Source: JAVBKU01 sp031553875
GTDB taxonomy: Bacteria; Bacteroidota; Bacteroidia; Bacteroidales; Rikenellaceae
Assembly (NCBI GenBank): GCA_031553875.1
Contig: JAVBKU010000022.1
Span: 1 to 45,993 of the forward strand
Length of the DNA: 45,993 nt
Direction: 5' to 3'
The notes under the pieces were generated by a model. It was not told where the DNA came from. It worked only from the letters and a program-made list of their open reading frames with translations, and ran no database searches. This document shows positions 39,374 to 45,993 of the stretch, one piece after another. How positions within the stretch are numbered: the stretch's first letter is position 1; each line of letters begins with the position of its first letter. Made by a program: the position numbers and the translations under genes.

Positions 39374-40087
39374 CTACACCGAAGCCGCCTTGAGCGCCTG
39401 TATAAAGTCGGGGTGCAAGGTCCAGAGGTGTTCGGTCTGGAGCCACAACTCCCTTGCCAGCGCCTCCCGTGAGGGCCTCTCGCCGTCGATATCTGCAAGG
39501 AATTTCGCGTCGGCAGGATGTTCGTCGGCGATAAATTCACTGAAAAACACAGGGTGGCTCTTACGGAAGTGCATCAGCTCGCCCTTGGGTATCTGCCCCC
39601 CACGGCGGAAATCGCTCCAGAGCTTGAGTATCTCCTTCTCAGGATATTTATCGCTAATGTCGTTTATCACCTCATCGAAAAGCTCGTCCTCGCCCAGGGC
39701 CACGTAGCAGTAGGCCAGGGTACGCGTGGCATCCATATGGTCCTCCGGGTCGAGCTCCAGCAGGAACTCCATCATGGCAGCCGCCATCTCGAAGTCGCCC
39801 GCAAGGAAGTGGTCGATAGACGAACTGTGCACCAGCTCTATGGCGGCCTGGTTCACCTCATCCTCCCACTCCAGTATCACCTCCTCCTCGGGGAATATTT
39901 CCATCAATTTCTGGAACGCCTCGTAACGCATATCGCACGCACGGCGTATGTCGCCCCCGGCTTCCAGCTTCTTAGAGCGTATCAACACCCCCCGGAAGTC
40001 GTATGGATTGAGAGCGCCCCTCTCATCCGAGGGGCGCTCTATAATGTAAGTATTGTCCGGGGTCGGTCGCAGTTGCGGTTTATCCAT
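39374..40087 (-). CDS. TPR-like hypothetical protein coupled to cstA
   Basis: A 237-residue, acidic, soluble protein with no signal peptide or membrane segment. The middle (about residues 45-165) is helical with TPR-like features, such as IRRACDMRYEAFQKLMEIFPEE, DHFLAGDFEMAAAMMEFLLELDPEDHMDATRTLAYCYVALGEDE. No catalytic motif is seen. Its ATG lies within the last codons of cstA (8-bp overlap, ATGGATAA), so translation is very likely coupled. The pairing suggests a cytoplasmic partner or regulator of the CstA transporter, but this is inference from position only. Confidence 0.75.
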   Translation of the reverse strand: MDKPQLRPTPDNTYIIERPSDERGALNPYDFRGVLIRSKKLEAGGDIRRACDMRYEAFQKLMEIFPEEEVILEWEDEVNQAAIELVHSSSIDHFLAGDFEMAAAMMEFLLELDPEDHMDATRTLAYCYVALGEDELFDEVINDISDKYPEKEILKLWSDFRRGGQIPKGELMHFRKSHPVFFSEFIADEHPADAKFLADIDGERPSREALARELWLQTEHLWTLHPDFIQALKAASV

Positions 40088-41495
40088 TCTTCTTTTCGGT
40101 GAGCAGGCCTGTGAACGCGCCGGCGATTACAAATGTGGTCACTATCGCCAGCACTACGCCCAAAGAGTAATCCAGATGGAGCATCTCCCTCGAAACGAAG
40201 AAGTAGAGCATACATATGAACGTCATGAACACGGCGGGCACGATGGCGATGATAACATTCTTCTTGTTAATGAACAGGTATACGGCGATCATCCATAGGG
40301 TCATCATAGCGAGGGTCTGGTTAGCCCAGGCGAAGTAGCGCCAGATCACGTCGAACGGCATCTGTGTGATGGCGAAGCCCAGTACGAACAACGGGATACA
40401 GATATATATCCTCTTTATAAGGGTCTTCTGTTCCACCTTGATAAAGTCGGCCACGATAAGGCGCGCGCTGCGGAAAGCGGTATCGCCCGAGGTTATGGGA
40501 GCGACCACCACACCGATCAGGGCCAGCATGCCGCCCACAAATCCGAGCATATCCTTAGACATTATATCCACGGCCACGGCGGCGTTACCACCGTTTGAGG
40601 CCAGCCAACCGTTAAGCCCGTCTACGCCCCCGAAGAACGCCATACCGGCGGCGGCCCAGATCATGGCTATGATACTCTCGGCGATCATCGCGCCGAAGAA
40701 CACGGGGCGGCCCTGATTGTCGTTGGTCACGCAACGCGCCATCAGAGGCGACTGCGTGGCATGGAAACCGGAGATAGCCCCGCAGGCTATTGTGACGAAC
40801 ATGGTGGGTATAAGCGGGAAGTCCGAGGCGTTGAACTTCATGTTCTGTATCGAGGTAAGCTCTGTCAGCTCGAACCTGCCCGAAAGCAACACGGCAAGGA
40901 TACCGAGAGCCATGAACATCAGCGAGGCGCCGAACACAGGATATATCTTGCCTATGATCTTATCCACAGGCAGCAAAGTGGCCAATATATAATACACCAG
41001 AATGATATAGAGCCATATATTGGGATTCCACCCAGTCATATTACCGAGGATATCGGCCGGGCCCTTCATGAACACGGCGCCCACGAGCACCATCAGCAGG
41101 ATGGTGAACACCCTCATAAACTGCTTTACGTTGCCTCCGAGGTAGTGTCCGATAATCTCGGGCAGGCTCAGTCCGTTGTGCTTGATGGAGATCATCCCCG
41201 ACACGTAGTCGTGCATCGCGCCGAAGAAGATACCCCCGAAGGTGATCCACAGGAACGCCACGGGGCCGTAGGCCGCACCCAGCACCGCACCGAAGATGGG
41301 CCCGAGACCGGCGATGTTGAGTAACTGGATCAGGAACGTTTTCCACTTGGGCAGGGGACAGTAGTCCACGCCGTCATAGTGGGTTTTAGAGGGGACTTCG
41401 AGCGATCCCTTCACCTCGCATGTACGTTCGAGGTACTTCGCATAGGTGAAATAGGAAATCACCAGAAGAGCCAAACAGAGTATAAAAGTGATCAT
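40080..41495 (-). CDS. cstA: CstA-family carbon starvation transporter (short form)
   Basis: An integral membrane transporter of the CstA family, members of which import peptides or pyruvate during carbon limitation. The 471 residues form about 12-14 hydrophobic segments. This is the short Bacteroidetes/anaerobe form, about 230 residues smaller than Escherichia coli CstA. Family motifs include PSKTHYDGVDYCPLPKWKT, HQLLNIAGLGPIFGAVLGA-like NIAGLGPIFGA, PVAFLWITFGGIFFGAMHDY, GAISGFHATQSPLMARC and APITSGDTAFRSARLIVADF. It overlaps the 237-residue gene by 8 bp. The substrate is not decided by sequence. Confidence 0.92.
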   Translation of the reverse strand: MITFILCLALLVISYFTYAKYLERTCEVKGSLEVPSKTHYDGVDYCPLPKWKTFLIQLLNIAGLGPIFGAVLGAAYGPVAFLWITFGGIFFGAMHDYVSGMISIKHNGLSLPEIIGHYLGGNVKQFMRVFTILLMVLVGAVFMKGPADILGNMTGWNPNIWLYIILVYYILATLLPVDKIIGKIYPVFGASLMFMALGILAVLLSGRFELTELTSIQNMKFNASDFPLIPTMFVTIACGAISGFHATQSPLMARCVTNDNQGRPVFFGAMIAESIIAMIWAAAGMAFFGGVDGLNGWLASNGGNAAVAVDIMSKDMLGFVGGMLALIGVVVAPITSGDTAFRSARLIVADFIKVEQKTLIKRIYICIPLFVLGFAITQMPFDVIWRYFAWANQTLAMMTLWMIAVYLFINKKNVIIAIVPAVFMTFICMLYFFVSREMLHLDYSLGVVLAIVTTFVIAGAFTGLLTEKKNG

Positions 41496-41625
41496 CAGAA
41501 ACTATTTTTAGGATTAATATTTTTTGAAACAATGCATACGAAGGTAAGTATTATTTCCCAAGATGATACTCCCGGGTATAAAAAATACACCAGGGAAGAA
41601 AATTATTCGCCACTCCATTAAAACA

Positions 41626-41655
41626 TTGCGGCGGGACCCTCAAGTCCCGCCGCAA
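41626..41655 (-). terminator. Terminator of porX
   Basis: A perfect 12-bp stem (ttgcggcgggac / gtcccgccgcaa) with loop cctcaa, followed on the minus strand by TGTTTTAAT, 22 bp after the porX stop. Confidence 0.8.
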
Positions 41656-41677
41656 CATAAACACACATAAATATCAT

Positions 41678-43228
41678 CTACCTGGGATTCAACACAATAA
41701 ACGGCACCATCATCTCCTCCATGGATATACCCCCGTGCTGGAAAGTATCCTTGTAGTAACGAATGAATTGGTTGCTATTGTTCTGGTAAATGAAAAAATC
41801 GCGGTTGTAGGCGAAGATATAGCTCGACGTGATATTGCTCTTGGGCAGGCATATCTCCTCGGGCTTGGTCACGGCGAACACCTCCTTGGCATTGTAGGAT
41901 AGGTTGCGTCCGGTCTTGTAGCGGAGGTTGGTGGATGTCTCGCGGTCGCCCACCACCTTGATGGGATTGTTCACGCGGATGGTGCCGTGGTCGGAGCTTA
42001 TCACCACCGTGTGTCCCCTCTCGGCCAGCAGCTTCATAAGCACCAGCAGGTCAGAGTGTTCGAACCACGAACGTGTCAGGGAGCGGAATGCCGCGTCGTC
42101 CTCGGCCAGCTCGCGGATAATTTCCGTCTCGGTACGGGCGTGGGACAGGATGTCGAGGAAGTTGTAGACGATCACCGAGAAGTCCGCCGCCGCCACCTTG
42201 TCGATATTCTCGATGAGGCGCTTGCCCTGTTCGCTCTTTATGATCTTACCGAAGAAGAGCTTTTGTGTCTTGCCCTGCGACTGCATCTGGCGTTTGAGGA
42301 AGTCCTCCTCGTACTGGTTCTTGCCGCCCTCGTCGTTGTCGTTGAGCCAAAGGTTGGGCATTATCTTGCCTATATCCAAGGGCGTGAGGCCCGCGAATAT
42401 GGAGTTGCGGGCATATTGCGTCGCGGTGGGCAGGATACTGCAATAGAAATCCTCGCTCTCCACTTCATATATATTATGCAGGAGGGGTTGTATCGCCCTC
42501 CACTGGTCGTAGCGGAAGTTGTCGATAAGCAGGAACGTGGTCTTGCGTTTGTCGGCCACGGGAAATATCTTCGAGCGCATCAGGTTGTGCGACATCACGG
42601 GAGTGTCGGCATCCTTGCCTGTAAACCACCCCGGGTAGACGCGCTTGATGAACTTGGCGTACTCGTTGTTGGCCTCGTCTTTCTGGTAGGCCAGAATCTC
42701 CTTTATGCCCTGGTCGTCGCTGTCGGTAAGCTCCAATTCCCAGTTACCCAGCTTCTTGTATATGGCCACCCAGTCGGCGAAGGTCCTCGCCTCGCCCAGC
42801 GACGCCGAAATCCCGGCGAACTGCGCGCGATAGTCGGAGGTGTTCTTCTCGGTGACCAACTGCTGCACGTGGACGTTTTTCTTTATCGACAGCAGCACCT
42901 GGTTGGGGTTGACCGGCTTGATAAGGTAGTCGGCGATCTTCGAGCCCACGGCGCGGTCCATGATGTTCTCCTCCTCGCTCTTGGTGACCATTATTATAGG
43001 AGTGGTGGCCCTCGCCTCCTTTATCAGGGGGAGCGTCTCGAGCCCCGTCATCCCGGGCATCATCTCGTCGAGGATGATGAGGGCGTAATCGGTGGCTTTG
43101 GCCATGTCCACGGCGTCGTAACCGTTGTTACACACCTCCACATCGTACCCCTTCGATTCAAGGAACAGAATATGCGGCTTTAACAATTCGACTTCATCGT
43201 CGACCCAGAGGATTTTTGTTCTGTTCAT
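41678..43228 (-). CDS. porX: PorX: response regulator fused to a PglZ/alkaline phosphatase-like domain
   Basis: PorX works with the histidine kinase PorY to regulate the type IX secretion system in Bacteroidetes. The 516 residues begin with a receiver domain (about 1-120): acidic pair in ILWVDDEVELL, phosphoacceptor Asp in LIILDEMMPGMTG (about residue 54), Thr/Lys in IIMVTKSEEE and DYLIKPVNP. A helical linker follows. From about 200 is the PglZ/alkaline phosphatase-superfamily domain, with FLLIDNFRYDQWRAIQPLL, SILPTATQYARNSIFAGL, and VISSDHGTIRVNNP with metal-binding Asp and His. In characterised PorX this domain binds zinc and hydrolyses phosphodiester nucleotides. Its presence implies the organism uses type IX secretion. 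No sec/por structural genes are in the window. Confidence 0.94.
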   Translation of the reverse strand: MNRTKILWVDDEVELLKPHILFLESKGYDVEVCNNGYDAVDMAKATDYALIILDEMMPGMTGLETLPLIKEARATTPIIMVTKSEEENIMDRAVGSKIADYLIKPVNPNQVLLSIKKNVHVQQLVTEKNTSDYRAQFAGISASLGEARTFADWVAIYKKLGNWELELTDSDDQGIKEILAYQKDEANNEYAKFIKRVYPGWFTGKDADTPVMSHNLMRSKIFPVADKRKTTFLLIDNFRYDQWRAIQPLLHNIYEVESEDFYCSILPTATQYARNSIFAGLTPLDIGKIMPNLWLNDNDEGGKNQYEEDFLKRQMQSQGKTQKLFFGKIIKSEQGKRLIENIDKVAAADFSVIVYNFLDILSHARTETEIIRELAEDDAAFRSLTRSWFEHSDLLVLMKLLAERGHTVVISSDHGTIRVNNPIKVVGDRETSTNLRYKTGRNLSYNAKEVFAVTKPEEICLPKSNITSSYIFAYNRDFFIYQNNSNQFIRYYKDTFQHGGISMEEMMVPFIVLNPR

Positions 43229-43265
43229 AATCGTGTGTTCTTTAACGGTTTTATGCCTTATAATG

Positions 43266-43273
43266 CAAAAATA
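43266..43273 (-). promoter_or_regulatory. -7 box of porX
   Basis: TATTTTTG on the minus strand, an exact TAnnTTTG match 37 bp upstream of the porX start. No -33 element at normal spacing. Confidence 0.55.
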
Positions 43274-43380
43274 GGGCTTTTATTGCGTGTAAATAAATTT
43301 TTATTCCACAAAATAAGCAGTTAGGCGGGTTTTTTGAGTAACACGTTATGTAAGTGCAAAAAAAATGCTGCATTCTCTGG

Positions 43381-43407
43381 TTTGTTTAAATAAAAAACCT
43401 ATATTTG
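43381..43407 (+). promoter_or_regulatory. Promoter of the HU gene
   Basis: TTTG at 43381-43384 and TATATTTG at 43400-43407. The -7 box is perfect; the 15-bp spacing is slightly shorter than the usual 17-23. It lies 46 bp before the HU start. Confidence 0.6.
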
Positions 43408-43453
43408 CAATCCGCAGAACGCACAAAACCAAACCAAAATAATACCTACGATT

Positions 43454-43738
43454 ATGACAAAGGCTGATATCGTTAACGAAATTGCAAAGAGCACTGGAGT
43501 TGAAAAAGCTCAGGTTCAGCAGATTGTGGAAGCTTTTATGGACAGCATAAAGGGTTCCGTTACTGGTAACAAGAACGTTTACCTCCGTGGCTTCGGTAGC
43601 TTTATAGTGAAGAGAAGGGCAGAAAAAGTAGCCCGCAACATCTCTAAGAACACCACTATAACAATTCCCGCGCACAACATTCCGGCTTTCAAGCCCGCCA
43701 AGAGCTTCGCCGCAAAGGTTAAGACAAGCACCAAATAA
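43454..43738 (+). CDS. HU-family DNA-binding protein
   Basis: A 94-residue histone-like protein that bends and compacts DNA as a dimer. The N-terminal helical part (MTKADIVNEIAKSTGVEKAQVQQIVEAFMDSIKG) and the beta-arm region (VYLRGFGSFIVKRRAEKVARNISKNTTITIPAHNIPAFKPAKSF) are intact, including the Pro at the arm tip region (TIPAHNIPAFKP). It uses more A/T-ending codons than its neighbours (GTT, GCT, GAA), consistent with high expression. It has a -7 box at 43400-43407 and is followed 29 bp later by a 30-residue ribosomal-type gene. Confidence 0.95.
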   Translation: MTKADIVNEIAKSTGVEKAQVQQIVEAFMDSIKGSVTGNKNVYLRGFGSFIVKRRAEKVARNISKNTTITIPAHNIPAFKPAKSFAAKVKTSTK

Positions 43739-43767
43739 ATATTTTCCAAATTTAAAACCAAATCATC

Positions 43768-43860
43768 ATGCCAAGCGGTAAAAAAAGGAAGCGGCATAAA
43801 ATGTCTACCCACAAAAGGAAGAAACGCCTGAGAAGAAACAGGCATAAGAAGAAAAAATAG
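43768..43860 (+). CDS. Small Lys/Arg-rich protein, AURKAIP1/COX24-like (ribosomal type)
   Basis: A 30-residue protein (MPSGKKRKRHKMSTHKRKKR followed by LRRNRHKKKK), 29 bp downstream of HU. More than half the residues are Lys or Arg. The pattern K-x-K-x-H-K-M-x-x-x-K-x-K-K-R is the AURKAIP1/COX24 C-terminal motif, which in mitochondria is ribosomal protein mS38 and in actinobacteria bS22, and short versions occur across Bacteroidetes. It is therefore probably a ribosome component. It is easily missed because of its length. It shares the HU transcript, which ends at the hairpin at 43894-43924. Confidence 0.85.
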   Translation: MPSGKKRKRHKMSTHKRKKRLRRNRHKKKK

Positions 43861-43893
43861 GGTAGGCTCACTTTGTAAGCTGATTTTGCAAAT

Positions 43894-43924
43894 AAACCTA
43901 AAGAGCGACACGTTCTTTAGGTTT
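43894..43924 (+). terminator. Hairpin after the HU and small-protein genes
   Basis: An 11-bp perfect stem (aaacctaaaga / tctttaggttt) with a 9-nt loop, 33 bp after the small gene. The tail is gttgctt, only weakly T-rich, but the position fits a transcript end. Confidence 0.6.
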
Positions 43925-44138
43925 GTTGCTTAGAAACAGTTTAGAGTTTTTAAACGTTTCCGTAAATCGTCAACGAACCCCGTGCCGCGAAGGCGCCATG
44001 CGTTCAACTATTCGAAATTTACACTCCGGCCCTGCATCTGCGGGTGCCGGCGGGGAATGGACAGGAGGCCTCAGAGCCTCCTCCAAAACCCATTCCACGA
44101 ACACAGCCCACATGTAAAACCGGGCACCCCGATACTCC

Positions 44139-45686
44139 ATGAATAAAGAACTGATAATAAACGCAACGCCCAGCGAGATCTCCATCGCCATGTTTGAGGA
44201 CAAACAGATGGTGGAGTTCAACAACGAGCGTGCCCAGGGAGGGTTCGCCGTAGGCGACATATACCTCGGCAAGGTCCGCAAGATAATGCCCGGCCTCAAC
44301 GCAGCGTTCGTCAACATAGGCTACGAGAAGGATGCGTTCATCCACTACCTCGACCTCGGTCCCCAATTCGAGGCTCTGCACAAATTCACATCGTCACTCG
44401 CCGACAACAACGGCAAGAAGATAAAGTTTGAGTCCCTGCGTCTTGGCAAGGACCTTGGCAAAGGCGGCAAGATATCCTCCTACATCTCCTCCGGCCAGCA
44501 CATAGTGGTACAGATCGCCAAGGAGGCCATCTCGACCAAGGGCCCCAGGCTCACCTCCGACGTCTCCATCGCGGGACGCCACGTGGTACTCATCCCCTTC
44601 AATAACAAGATATCTCTCTCGCAGAAAATACGTTCCAACGAAGAGCGCAAGCGCCTCAAGGCCATAGTCGAGAGCGTCCTGCCCCACAACTACGGGGTGA
44701 TCGTGCGCACCGCGGCCGTAGGCCAGCAGGAGGCCGAGATCGCCGCCGACATCAAATCGCTGGTGGCCAAGTGGGAAAGCGTCATCGCCAAGCTCCGCGG
44801 CGCCGACAAGCCCATGTTGCTCCTCAACGAAATGAACCGCACCACCTCGATCCTGCGCGACCTGCTCAACGGCTCGTTCAGCAGTATCCACGTCGACAAC
44901 CAGGGCGTGTACGAGGAGGTGAAGGAGTACATCAAGACCATCGCCCCCGAGAAGGAGAAGATCGTAAAGCTCTACAAGGGCAGCACACCGATATTCGATA
45001 ATTTCGACGTCACACGCCAGATAAAATCTCTTTTCAGCAAGTACGTATCGCTGAAGAAGGGCGCCTACCTCATAATCGAACATACCGAGGCCCTGCACGT
45101 GGTCGACGTGAACAGCGGCAACCGCACCAAGGCCGACAACGACCAGGAGCAAACCGCCATGGAGGTCAACCTCAACGCCGCGGCCGAAATAGCGCGCCAG
45201 TTGCGCCTGAGGGATATGGGCGGCATCATAGTGATCGACTTCATCGACCTGCACAAGGGCGAGAACCGCACGGCCCTGGCCGACGCCATGCACAAGCTGA
45301 TGTCCACCGACCGAGCCAAACACACCATACTGCCGCTGTCGAAGTTCGGACTGATGCAGATCACCCGCCAGAGGGTGCGTCCCGAGACCAAGATCGATAG
45401 CAGCGAAATGTGCCCCACATGCTCCGGTACCGGCAAAATCGCCCCCACTCTGCTTCTCGACCAGACCATAGAGAACCAGGTGATCTATTTCGCACAGGAC
45501 CAAAAGCAGGATTACATCTGCCTGGTGGTCAGTCCCTTCGTGGCGGCTTTCCTCACCCGAGGCCTTATCTCGCTTCGCACCAAATGGGCATGGAAATACA
45601 AGTGCCGCATCAAGGTTGTGAGCGACAAGAAGATGGGCTTCACCGAGGTGCGCTTCACCGACAGGGACGGAAAGACGATGGTGTAG
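44139..45686 (+). CDS. rng: Ribonuclease G/E family endoribonuclease
   Basis: Cleaves AU-rich single-stranded RNA in 16S rRNA maturation and mRNA turnover. The 515 residues equal RNase G length, so the long C-terminal scaffold of RNase E is absent. The S1 domain is near the N-terminus (VGDIYLGKVRKIMPGLNAAFVNIGYEKDAFIHY). The catalytic RNase H-like part has VVDVNSGNRTKADND, with the first catalytic Asp region, and MGGIIVIDFIDLHKGENR with the second. The zinc-link motif is CPTCSGTGK (Cys-x-x-Cys). The start ELIINATPSEISIAMFEDKQMVEF is typical of the family. It is 278 bp downstream of the HU transcript end and has a terminator at 45713-45742. Confidence 0.95.
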   Translation: MNKELIINATPSEISIAMFEDKQMVEFNNERAQGGFAVGDIYLGKVRKIMPGLNAAFVNIGYEKDAFIHYLDLGPQFEALHKFTSSLADNNGKKIKFESLRLGKDLGKGGKISSYISSGQHIVVQIAKEAISTKGPRLTSDVSIAGRHVVLIPFNNKISLSQKIRSNEERKRLKAIVESVLPHNYGVIVRTAAVGQQEAEIAADIKSLVAKWESVIAKLRGADKPMLLLNEMNRTTSILRDLLNGSFSSIHVDNQGVYEEVKEYIKTIAPEKEKIVKLYKGSTPIFDNFDVTRQIKSLFSKYVSLKKGAYLIIEHTEALHVVDVNSGNRTKADNDQEQTAMEVNLNAAAEIARQLRLRDMGGIIVIDFIDLHKGENRTALADAMHKLMSTDRAKHTILPLSKFGLMQITRQRVRPETKIDSSEMCPTCSGTGKIAPTLLLDQTIENQVIYFAQDQKQDYICLVVSPFVAAFLTRGLISLRTKWAWKYKCRIKVVSDKKMGFTEVRFTDRDGKTMV

Positions 45687-45712
45687 TCGCTCCTCAAATC
45701 CAAAGATAAACG

Positions 45713-45742
45713 AGGCCGCCGCGAAACTTTTCGCGGCGGCCT
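45713..45742 (+). terminator. Terminator of rng
   Basis: A 14-bp perfect stem (aggccgccgcgaaa / tttcgcggcggcct) with a 2-nt loop, 27 bp past the stop, followed by gcgtttgt. Confidence 0.8.
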
Positions 45743-45801
45743 GCGTTTGTAGGGCAAGGTAGTTTTGCAGTTAAGTTAGATCCCCGTCTGGCACCTGCCC
45801 T

Positions 45802-45823
45802 CCGCCAATTGCGAGATATTCAC
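45802..45823 (+). repeat. 22-nt motif shared with 37705-37726
   Basis: Matches the 37705-37726 motif at 21 of 22 positions, in the same orientation and again in non-coding DNA near hairpins. Confidence 0.7.
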
Positions 45824-45860
45824 ACACACTAACGAGGCGCAAGCCTCGTGCGAATGCCGC

Positions 45861-45993
45861 TTTGGGCTTCTGCCGGAAATAGGTCTCGTGAGGGAGATCA
45901 CCCTCAGTTATCGTGTAACGAGGGAAGCTCCCGGAAGAGACCCCGGCAGAAGACGCGGCTAGACCTTTTGCCTACTTTTACGGCAATGGTAAA
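45861..45993 (+). repeat. Dispersed structured repeat, copy B
   Basis: Inverted relative to copy A (19189-19330). The core from ggtctcgtgagg (45886) to gaccttttgc is almost identical to the reverse complement of copy A. In front of it gccgctttggg is shared, with a 12-15 nt insertion in this copy. The distal end reads cctacttttacggcaatggt here and cctacttttggggcaatgcc in copy A. It is cut by the window end. Confidence 0.8.

Larger units (their letters stand above)
45687..45993. other. Right-edge intergenic region with repeats
   Basis: No gene is supported in the last 307 bp. It holds the rng terminator, the 22-nt motif shared with 37705-37726 (at 45802-45823), a small hairpin with a GCAA loop (acgaggc-gcaa-gcctcgt, 45832-45849) and then copy B of the dispersed structured repeat. 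The repeat probably continues past the window end. Confidence 0.6.

Noticed and set aside
41987..43183. A 398-codon plus-strand frame opposite porX
   Set aside because: Antisense shadow of porX with His/Arg/Val/Leu-rich composition and no motif; porX itself has clear receiver and PglZ motifs.
44394..45503. A 369-codon minus-strand frame opposite rng
   Set aside because: Antisense shadow. The rng product has S1, RNase H-like and zinc-link motifs, and the opposite frame has none.
1..45993. CRISPR arrays, tRNA genes, rRNA genes and intact insertion sequences
   Set aside because: No regularly spaced direct repeats, no cloverleaf with a conserved T-arm and no transposase reading frame were seen.

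Overview
The window reads as chromosome from a member of the Bacteroidota, most likely order Bacteroidales (an Alistipes/Rikenellaceae-like genome would fit, but that rank is inference). The support is the PorX response regulator of the type IX secretion system, an LruC-domain lipoprotein, a short-form CstA, a Lys-rich DUF349 protein, ParE in the Bacteroidetes style, and promoters with the Bacteroidetes -7 box TAnnTTTG. Shine-Dalgarno sequences are nearly absent. No rRNA, tRNA, CRISPR array or intact insertion sequence was recognised.

Left part (1-12.4 kb, minus strand): a DUF349-pyrG-yidC operon (yidC runs off the left edge), then six consecutive genes for small exported proteins (5657-11677). 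Two of these look LPP20-like and one looks like DUF6175. This secreted cluster has no assigned function and is the best candidate here for an undescribed system. A 0.7 kb AT-rich gap separates it from a plus-strand block, crcB-pta followed by ackA, which joins a fluoride channel gene to the acetate/acetyl-phosphate pathway.

Middle (15.2-31.1 kb, mostly minus strand): an LruC-domain lipoprotein, asd, a class A penicillin-binding protein, a glycoside hydrolase family 2 homologue that has lost its catalytic residues, maeB, an orphan HsdR-N-type PD-(D/E)XK protein (plus strand), a two-gene membrane/envelope pair, a GNAT acetyltransferase and a ROK-family regulator.

Right part (31.2-46 kb): a second, truncated copy of the 3' end of fabD lies 2,078 bp from the intact fabD. 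An AT-richer gene for an exported SH3-like protein sits between the two copies, the architecture expected of a cassette inserted at a gene end. Next come divergent fabD and plsC, parE, and a 0.8 kb non-coding region made largely of two inverted copies of a repeat. They are followed by a TIGR01212-type radical SAM gene, cstA overlapping a gene for a TPR-like hypothetical protein, porX, then HU, a 30-residue Lys/Arg-rich ribosomal-type protein, and rng (RNase G/E). A second structured repeat family occurs near asd (about 19.2 kb) and, inverted, at the right edge (about 45.9 kb).

Most of the genes are housekeeping: membrane protein insertion, nucleotide, lipid and cell-wall synthesis, acetate and malate metabolism, topology and RNA turnover. 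The accessory interest lies in the secreted cluster, the fabD-end duplication, the dead GH2 protein and the non-coding repeats.
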